Assembly (NCBI GenBank): GCA_039111635.1
Contig: JBCAQO010000004.1
Location: forward strand, 248,001-312,000
Length of the DNA stretch: 64,000 nucleotides
Direction of reading: 5' to 3'
Source of the DNA: Heterobasidion occidentale
Taxonomy: Eukaryota > Basidiomycota > Agaricomycetes > Russulales > Bondarzewiaceae
Part shown: one piece after another, positions 56,961 to 64,000 of the stretch
Layout: each line of letters starts with the position of its first letter
Numbering within the stretch: position 1 is the first letter of the stretch
Notes under the pieces: model-generated
Told to the model about the DNA's origin: nothing
The model's input: only the letters and a program-made list of their open reading frames with translations
The model's database searches: none
Position numbers and translations under genes: made by a program

Positions 56961-59043
56961 TCGAAGTCGAAGACACTCACGCCATCCGCTTCATAATTGT
57001 CGAGGTTCGGGCTGACTGTCCTGGAGAACTCTAGCATCTGATTCACGTAGGGCAAGCAATCATCACTATGTGTCAAACAAAATCATTCCACGGGACTCAC
57101 CATGTTCCATAAGTCCTTGTTGACGCCTTTGTAGGTCCGATTCTCCTGCACAGCATCAAAACACGAGATCCAAGAACGTGGTGATGGAGGTCAACGTACA
57201 TTAATGAAATCTATGGCCTCAGCGATCAAAGGGTACCGCGGGACCAACAATACGCTCCATAACGCCGTTGCCGTCTCCATGTCAATATTACGGGAGCCTC
57301 TATTGTCACAAAATAGCTGAGTACAATAGAGATCAGTTGTGAGCAGAAGGAGCGTACTCAGGCTTGGCAAGCTTGAAACAGAAACCATACAGTTCCGAAA
57401 AAGCTTTGTGTATATCACCTGTGTAGGCCCAGTACCGAGCACGGTTGTAAGGGTCTTTCGCCGGCATTCCCGCACCTTTCTTTTTCGTCGTCACAGAAGG
57501 AGTAGAGGGTGGCATTCCCAGTATAAGCAGATCATTGAGGTCGTTCAAAGCAATCGTAAGGGCGGGAAGGGAAGTGATTCTGGCACATGCGCAATGCATG
57601 TCAGCATGAGTGGAAGAGAGGTGTGAACAAGATACTAAAGATGAGAGAACACACTGTAGATTTGCCATCCCTATTTGCCACTCATCGTGAGATATCTTCG
57701 CCATCTCCTTCGAGTTTAACTGCCAAGCCAGTATCATTGGCATAGCCCCCTCTAGCGGAAGATTACCGTCATTGCAAAGTCGTTCAAATCCTTCCGGACC
57801 GATGACCAACGAATTGTCCGGGTCAACATAGGTCTCGAATGATAACTTCTTGGGTATTTGAGGTTTCTGGACCAGAACACTTGAGGATGTGTCCGTAGCA
57901 GAGGTAATACGCACATACAGAAGAGTTTGACACATTATTGACAGAGCTATCAACATGAAGATCAGCTTCTGGTTCCGCTCCACGGCACAACAGACCGCAA
58001 AACCGCATTTCCGAAGCTACGATGTGAGTCACTAGCTAATGGCACAGGAAAATGCAATTGCACTGGGAGACGTGGAGTGAAAGCACCAGGTGGGAAGGAA
58101 GAAACAGACAAGAGCACACGTCAGAATCTGGGGCATACCTTTTTGGGGGCTCTGACTGTTGTTCCTGGAAGCGGAGGTGAGCCACCGAGACGGACCCAGA
58201 AAATTAAATTATTCATTACGTCAGCAGCTTGCGGGCTACTGGAATCCAGAAAGGTATAGGGAAGTGCATGCGTGGAGGAAGAATAGCATTGGATTGAATT
58301 AGAAGCAGCCAAGGAAGAGGAGAATGTAGGGAAAAGGCGAACATTGTCACTTGTTGCGAAGCCTTTGACTTGTGGTTTGAAGCCCTACAGCGAGTTCAAG
58401 TTCTGCGTAATAACGGCCTCCGTGAGCTGCAATGAAGTTTACGAACGTCAAAGAGATAGACTTACAGCAAGCGAACCAATTACCCGCGCGCGCAAGGCTC
58501 ATGAAGCGATAACCTACTTTGATGCCTTCCCCTTTGTACTTTCAGACCTTGTGGCAGTCTTTGCTACCTTGGCCTTCTTCACTGGAGGGGCGTCCTGTAA
58601 CGTGTGTATGCTGGCCGTCAGGTAAATTGACATATGGAGGTAAAGAGCTTTTGACTTCTATGGTATTGCCAATAATCGTTTCCTGTTCCAATGAGCTGTT
58701 TATAAAAGAGTACTTTTTAATGAAACTACAACACAGGGATGCAGGGTTCCAAGATCGACGAGAACAAGGGCAAGCATACCTCTTGGAAGTGGTGGCAATG
58801 GGCGCATTTTCAGCGGCTGGAAACGCGCGCAAGTTGGAATGTAGCTGTGGTTGAATGGAGTGTGAGGTGTCGAACATACATTCTATATCAGTCTGCTTTG
58901 CCAGACGCGCCGAGCTACGCGTATTCCTTGTGGGCGCTGCCTCGGCAGCACTATTTTGTGCACGTTTCCTCTAGCGTGACAATTGCAACCAAGTCAGGTA
59001 AAGATATTTCATATTAAGGATTGGGACCCACCTTGGGAGGCAT
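56846..59043 (-). CDS. DCN1: DCN1-like cullin neddylation factor (DCNL4/5 type)
   Basis: The core uses minus-strand exons 58016-57934, 57866-57655, 57579-57358, 57299-57200, 57145-57101, 57037-56981 and 56908-56846, all in phase. It contains YVDPDNSLVIGPEGFERLC, MILAWQLNSKEM, DEWQIGMANLQ, IDMETATALWSVLL, NKDLWNMMLEFSRTV and NYEADGAWPTLLDDFVAW, the potentiating-neddylation domain with its DAD-patch region. The protein helps Ubc12 transfer Nedd8 to cullins. The N-terminus is less sure: a Lys-rich stretch (58594-58518, APPVKKAKVAKTATRS), 58426-58389 and 58164-58139 join in phase only if one G is added at the donor near 58517, and a start MPPK at 59043-59032 needs further small exons between (candidates near 58909-58850, 58820-58780 and 58705-58640). 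Confidence 0.85.
56930..56961. repeat. (ATCA)n microsatellite, about eight units
   Basis: Uninterrupted ATCA units within the last intron of the DCN1-like gene, between its donor at 56980 and acceptor at 56909. Confidence 0.95.
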
Positions 59044-59274
59044 ATCTGAGGCGTACTGGAGCGTGAAAACAACCTAAACGCAAACACGAACGTGGTAAGG
59101 TGATGCGAAAGTGAGGCGCGCGGCGCGAGCACAATAAAGTGGCTGTGTCACGTGGCACAAGAGTTAGCCATGTCGAATTTGTCATTAAATTTGACCGAAT
59201 GAAGTCATCACGTAGCTTCGGTCTCAGGGTCTCTCCCCGAGCAAAAACCACATTCATTGTTATCTTGCGCAACA
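59044..59274. promoter_or_regulatory. bidirectional promoter DCN1-like / CIA2
   Basis: About 230 bases separate the proposed starts of the two divergent genes. No TATA box is obvious. Confidence 0.5.
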
Positions 59275-59992
59275 ATGTCGTCTGAGGCTTTTAATCCCAA
59301 CCCTACCATCATCAAGCCACCCAGGCAGCTCACCCGGAGATCATTCACTGGCAAGGGATCATTATGGGTTGCAGAGGAGGTCGACGACCCCACACTTGAT
59401 CCTTCTGGGGATATTGAGCTGATTGACGGCGACGAAGTATACGGTGAGTAGGCTGATATGTCCTCAACAAAATAGTGATCAAATTGTCATTTGTGCCGTG
59501 TAGATCTTATCCGTTCGATTAGCGACCCAGAACATCGCTCGATGTCTTTGGAAGAGCTTGCTGTGGTCTCTGCCCCTCAGATCACTGTCTCAAATGATCG
59601 AAATCATGTCATGGTCGAATTCACCCCGACCGTTCCCCATTGTGGAATGTCGACCCTTATCGGTACGCATACTTGTTTTCTCATAACTAAACCTTGCTCA
59701 TCCGCGAACGTAGGGCTATCAATACGCGTCCGGCTCTTGCGTAGTCTGCCGAATCGTTTCAAGGTGGATATCAAGGTGAAACCAGGGTCGCACCAAAGTG
59801 AACATGCAGGTATGCTTTGATGCTGCATCGGCACCATCTTCGTGTGTACCTGACTTCGCGGCCCTAGTGAATAAGCAACTGAACGACAAGGAGAGGGTCG
59901 CGGCTGCCCTTGAAAATCCTGCGCTTATTGAGGTTCTCGAAACATGTTTGGAGGCGGCGGGCAGGCGCGGGCAGTCTCCAGAGTCTGACTGA
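59275..59992 (+). CDS. CIA2: cytosolic Fe-S assembly factor CIA2 (MIP18/FAM96 family)
   Basis: Four exons, 59275-59443, 59504-59662, 59714-59809 and 59868-59992; 182 residues. The DUF59-type domain is complete: [39 protein letters not shown] with the reactive-Cys motif [23 protein letters not shown], and [17 protein letters not shown]. It acts with CIA1 and MMS19 to deliver Fe-S clusters to cytosolic and nuclear proteins such as DNA polymerases and helicases. A longer acidic C-terminus ends RGQSPESD. Confidence 0.95.
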
Positions 59993-60446
59993 TAGTATCG
60001 TGAAGGTGTAGGTGTCATATGTATCCATAGCCCCATCTTGGTTGTATTTCCCCCTCTGATTGACTTTCATCACCCCTCTAAATCCCACACCTTAAAGCCC
60101 AAACGCCGTCGATGAAATGACGTCGCTGTTTGCGCTACTACGCAATACGGTAGATAGAATCCGGCGCGTCTAACCTGAGATCGCCGGTATGTAGGTATGT
60201 ACGAAGAGATGTGACGAAGATGCTAAACTGCTACATGGAAAACACATCAGGTGTAGATATGAGACGTGAAAATATAGTACATGCGTAGGTATAGTATAGG
60301 GGCTACATGTGCGGAGAGCCTGCAATGCGAAGAGAAATCGAGCATTATAGGACGCGTCGAAGATATGCCAATTCGTCCGTATGTATAGGATCGTGCCCGC
60401 TGAGGGGGAATTCAATGAAAATCTAAGAAGCTGCGATGATGGAGGC
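59993..60446. other. intergenic, no gene recognised
   Basis: Convergent 3' regions of CIA2 and the DUF7330-like gene. Nothing supported. Confidence 0.5.
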
Positions 60447-61353
60447 TCAATCTTCCAAGAGGAAATCCCAATCGATAGCACACTGCTGCTGCTGGTGCTG
60501 CTGCTGGTGCTGTCGATTGCGCTCGCGATACTTGAGTTCACATTTCACGTTCTTCGAGCTCGCCTTCCTCACAATCTTCCTCCAAGCCTCCTTTGCAATG
60601 CTCTCGGGAGCTCCCTCTAAGACATCCCACATCCTCAAAGTCACATGGCCCCTGCCGCAAATCTCAACTTCGTCCATGCCCTGCACAGAATCGTCATACT
60701 CATCCTCAGCCTCGCGGGTATAGCTGAGGCAGACGGTCGGAAGAGCCAAACGTGACACGTGGGAGGATGCGATTTGTAAATCCATCGGAAAAAGATACTT
60801 TGGGCTTATGTGCGGTCGGGCTCGAACAGGTGGGAAGGCGTATGCAGCCAGCAAAGTCGGAAGGGAGGTAGAGTGTTATTGGGGCGTCGCTCGAAGAGTG
60901 CACGGACAGGAGGAATGGTGAACGGGGACATTTGCGGCACTAGAGCGTAGAGCGTCGGCGCCATTTTCATCGGTAATTTGAAGGACAATACTCACAAGTT
61001 TAGTCTTAATTTCCCCATGCTCTGCTGATATACATGCTCATGCGATGATCCGCTGGCTGATTGTGTGCACGATAATGCGGGAGTATGAGCATGAGGTCGA
61101 CAGGAAGAGCTTCGGTAATAACGCAGAAGTCCCATTGCCTGTGAGGTTGGTAGTGTAGTTTGTACGAACCAATGGCTGAGCACTAGCATAACGGTGAGCA
61201 ATGCCAGCACTGTCAGGTTCGATGTATACTTACTTGTTTTGGTGACTCTTCGAAAGAGAGGGAAGGGTGTCTACAAAGAACGCATGTCAGTAACCAAACT
61301 CACAGTGACGAGATATTCGATCTTACTGGACTGAGCGGATCCAAGTGAGGCAT
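60447..61353 (-). CDS. DUF7330-like Agaricomycete protein
   Basis: Minus-strand exons 61353-61327 (MPHLDPLSP), 61270-61234 (TPFPLFRRVTKT), 61021-60996 (HGEIKTKL) and from 60939 on. The core has CRKCPRSPFLLSVHSSSD, APITLYLPSDFAGCIRL and FSDGFTNRILPRV. After about 60725 the protein continues in another frame: AEDEYDDSVQGMDEVEI, CGRGHVTLRMWDVLEG, then a Gln/His tract (60475-60515) and the C-terminus IDWDFLLED. To my recollection this ending and the SSSDAPI/PSDF pattern belong to a family of unknown function common in mushrooms. The frame change (+1, between about 60700 and 60760) has no good intron, so an indel is likely. The intron 61022-61233 is unusually long. Confidence 0.6.
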
Positions 61354-64000
61354 CTCAACAGGTGACGTTGAAAGACGAAAAAAGACACGGGCTGGAAATG
61401 CAAACGGGGGCAACAGAATAAAGCAGCCCGGCGTCCTGCGCAGTGGTATATAAGTCTTCAGGTCGGTACTAGAAGAGATGCGGCCTGCGCAGGCGCCTCC
61501 CCTTGTCTCCCTTTGTGCTCTCCCGTTTTGGTCACTGTTGTATTTCAGGACAAAAGAAACCCTGCGATCGGGCATTAAGGATCTAATTGAGACTCCGCGG
61601 CAGTGCTCGGCGCTTACTACAGTTGCTTGACAGAACTGCCCTCCACCCTCCTCCACCTCAATAGAGTACAACACCGTCGTAACACAACTCCGAGATGGGT
61701 AGCTCTTGTCGCTGTCGCCAATCGGACCGCTTTCCCTGGATCCATTTTTCCTCTTCAGTGCCGCTGTTCTCGAAGCAGTCCATCGGAACCGAACCCATCA
61801 AGTTCCACCAGTACTAGGCGACGGATGGATGCGGTCGGCGATGTAACAAGCACAAGGAGATCATGTGCTTAACCGCGCACCGTGAAGCTTAGCTGGCCCT
61901 GTTCATATTCAATGCCCACGGTGATGCAACGCACCTAACTCAGCTTTAAACACGCAGATCGGTATCGCTGAAGCGCTCGACGCTCACTGCAGGCTCTCAT
62001 TCGCCGTGAGCGCTACTAGTCACTTTGCGCTGGGTAAGCAGCTTATCACAGTCACCACTAGTATCGGCCATAAGCACAGCGTCAAGCCTCAACAGTGATC
62101 ACGACCAATACAACATGCACAGTGCAGCATGATGTCTCCTCATCGTGATCCGATATGTTTGATGTTCTTCGGATCCGATTTAGATATATCGTTATTGGTG
62201 TCCGCATCTATGGTTGCTGATTGATATAGCGGATAGTGAGCGGCGCTGGCTCGGGCTTCCATACACAAGGGTCAACCCGAACCAGGAAGCATTTGTTGAA
62301 TGACGGAAGATCGACGTTGCAGGGAAGCTCTTGGTAAGTGCCCATTCTGGGAGACGCGTAGCCATCTCATTTCATTGCTTCATTCATGATCTTCTTCTAA
62401 AAACCTTTGGACCTGTTTATGATTACAATCCGTTGGGCACTGCTGAATCAAAGAGTCACCTAACACCGAATGATGAACATACATCTACAAAGACACATCA
62501 TCAAACGCTCTACCAGCCGTCTTCGGCATGTAGCACTCTTCCTTGGAACTGGGGTTTTCATTTTTTTATCGAGAGGATCGCTGCCGGTCCGTCTGTCTTG
62601 ATTCGAATCTCATCCTAGCCGGTGGACATCATTCAATTTGAGGAAACTGCTTTGGACCCTGCTGTGCGTCCGCTGGCGACACGAAATCTAACGACGATGG
62701 GAAGCCAAGCATCAGTTTTGACCTGTGATCACATCTGCAAAGGTATGCAGCCTGATCGCTTTTCTGACCGCCGTAACGGTGAGGCAGAGCAAGTGCCTGC
62801 TCAGCTTGAGCATGCCGATACTACAGACCATGCGCTTCGATCTAACGCGGTATCCGCGAACTTAAGAAAGAGAGCTTACGATTGCGATCCAGATAGAGGC
62901 TTTCGAGCCCCACACCTCCGCATTGTTCCTGTCCAAGGCCGATCGTCATCGCGTGGGGAGAAGCCCCAACACAAGTTTGAGAGGGCCGCATGACCCAGGA
63001 CAAGTCAATGATCGTACCGGCTCTTGCGCGCATAAGGCATCCTCGGAAGTAACAGCTCTCTGATCTCCAGAGGCTTGGGACGCTTAGGTAAATGTATCTA
63101 CATGAACTTTTCGAGTCAGGCGCAAGCGCGAAGACAGGGGAATATGTTCATTCTTGAGGTTTTGGACCAAGCAGCTGCTGTATGCTCACGAAGGAGGCTC
63201 GATGCAGAAATCGCAGATGTTATAAGGGGCCAGTGCTGCTCTGTATCAGTCTTGAGTGCGATCCTGCGAAAAGGGATAAGAAAGAAAGAAGGAATGTATG
63301 CGTCTTTACGAAACAAAACCAACTTAGGTTAGGAGTAACGACATCGCACTAGACATCCTAATGGTCTATATGGTAGCATATTGGGGTATAACGAAGTGAG
63401 AAACTTCGTACCTACTGACTTCTTTTTATACTGCTCACGACAGGGTGCTGGGCAGAAAGGACAAAGAGATAATCAATGCTGTGCTAGCTCATGCCACCGA
63501 CTGCAAGAGGGCCTTGGGCGGTACGGGACTCAGGTAAGAAACGAGGTGGACTTTCCTCGACGAGAAGGGACTGATTCGCTGATCGATAGCAGTGCATCTA
63601 GATATGATTGTCTACCACTGCAGGGAGTAGATCGACTTGTTGCACGAGCGCTCAACGTTCAGAGGTTCACGAACGAACGGGCGCTTGCCCCCAAAAGTAA
63701 CTAGGACATATGCATATTGTATCAGCTGCGAACAGATTCGAGACATTGTAGCTTACCACCCGCTGTTTCAATATAGTAGAACAGATTCCGGGGCCTGAGC
63801 ATCGAGTCTCTCTGCCTCAGCGCCTATACTCCCGTACTAATGTAAATCGTGCAATAATTATTATGCATCAGGCTGTTCGCCTTCTTTCAAATCGCTACGA
63901 GACCCATTAGGTTCGCTGACAGATATATTTATAGGTGGGGATTTATCGGGCGCCTTCGGGCGTGCTTGTTCAATGAGGGTATTGAAATGTGCTTTGTTTT
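61354..64000. other. right end of window, no gene recognised
   Basis: About 2.6 kb. Short open frames occur on both strands (for example plus 62622-62993 and plus 63381-63704) but none has a domain, signal peptide or credible splice partners. No tRNA, rRNA or clear repeat seen. It could hold decayed genes or the promoter of a gene beyond the window. Confidence 0.4.

Overview
The window is nuclear DNA of a filamentous basidiomycete, most likely an Agaricomycete. Genes are split by many introns of about 50-60 bases with GTRNGY-type donors. Gene families typical of mushrooms are present: F-box/LRR proteins, BTB/POZ proteins and a DUF7330-like protein. A U6 snRNA and an intron-bearing tRNA-Gln confirm a eukaryotic nuclear locus. 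Most exon boundaries below were derived by eye from GT-AG sites and phase agreement.

Layout. 0.6-5.2 kb holds lineage-specific genes: an intact F-box/LRR gene, a small conserved hypothetical gene and a broken F-box gene. 5.4-11.0 kb carries three minus-strand housekeeping genes: a PhzF-like protein, the histone acetyltransferase HAT1 and glutathione reductase. 11.6-13.2 kb is copy A of a BTB/POZ locus; copy B lies inverted at 29.6-31.8 kb. 13.2-23.3 kb is gene-poor, GC-rich and full of simple repeats, with only weakly supported genes. 23.3-25.7 kb is a large disordered, acidic and His-rich protein. 25.7-29.8 kb is repeat-rich non-coding DNA with tRNA-Gln(CUG) and a long inverted repeat.

31.3-42.4 kb is accessory metabolism: a small stress-type protein, a putatively acylated hypothetical protein, an FMO-type monooxygenase, a conserved mitochondrial protein, an MIF-type tautomerase and a TauD/TfdA-type dioxygenase. 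43.1-61.4 kb is dense core machinery: POP7 (RNase P/MRP), eRF1, a secreted sedolisin protease, U6 snRNA, PDCD5, NOT4, a small membrane protein, a DCN1-like neddylation factor facing the Fe-S assembly factor CIA2, and a DUF7330-like gene. 61.4-64 kb has no recognisable gene.

The genes do not form one pathway. RNA biology and gene expression are well represented (POP7, eRF1, U6, tRNA, NOT4, HAT1). The most striking features are the inverted BTB duplication that carries a fragment of its neighbour gene, a repeated pattern of single-base losses in homopolymers that break otherwise sound genes, microexons (one across the glutathione reductase redox site), and a probable in-frame GC-AG intron in HAT1. 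I did not find a convincing new multi-gene system.
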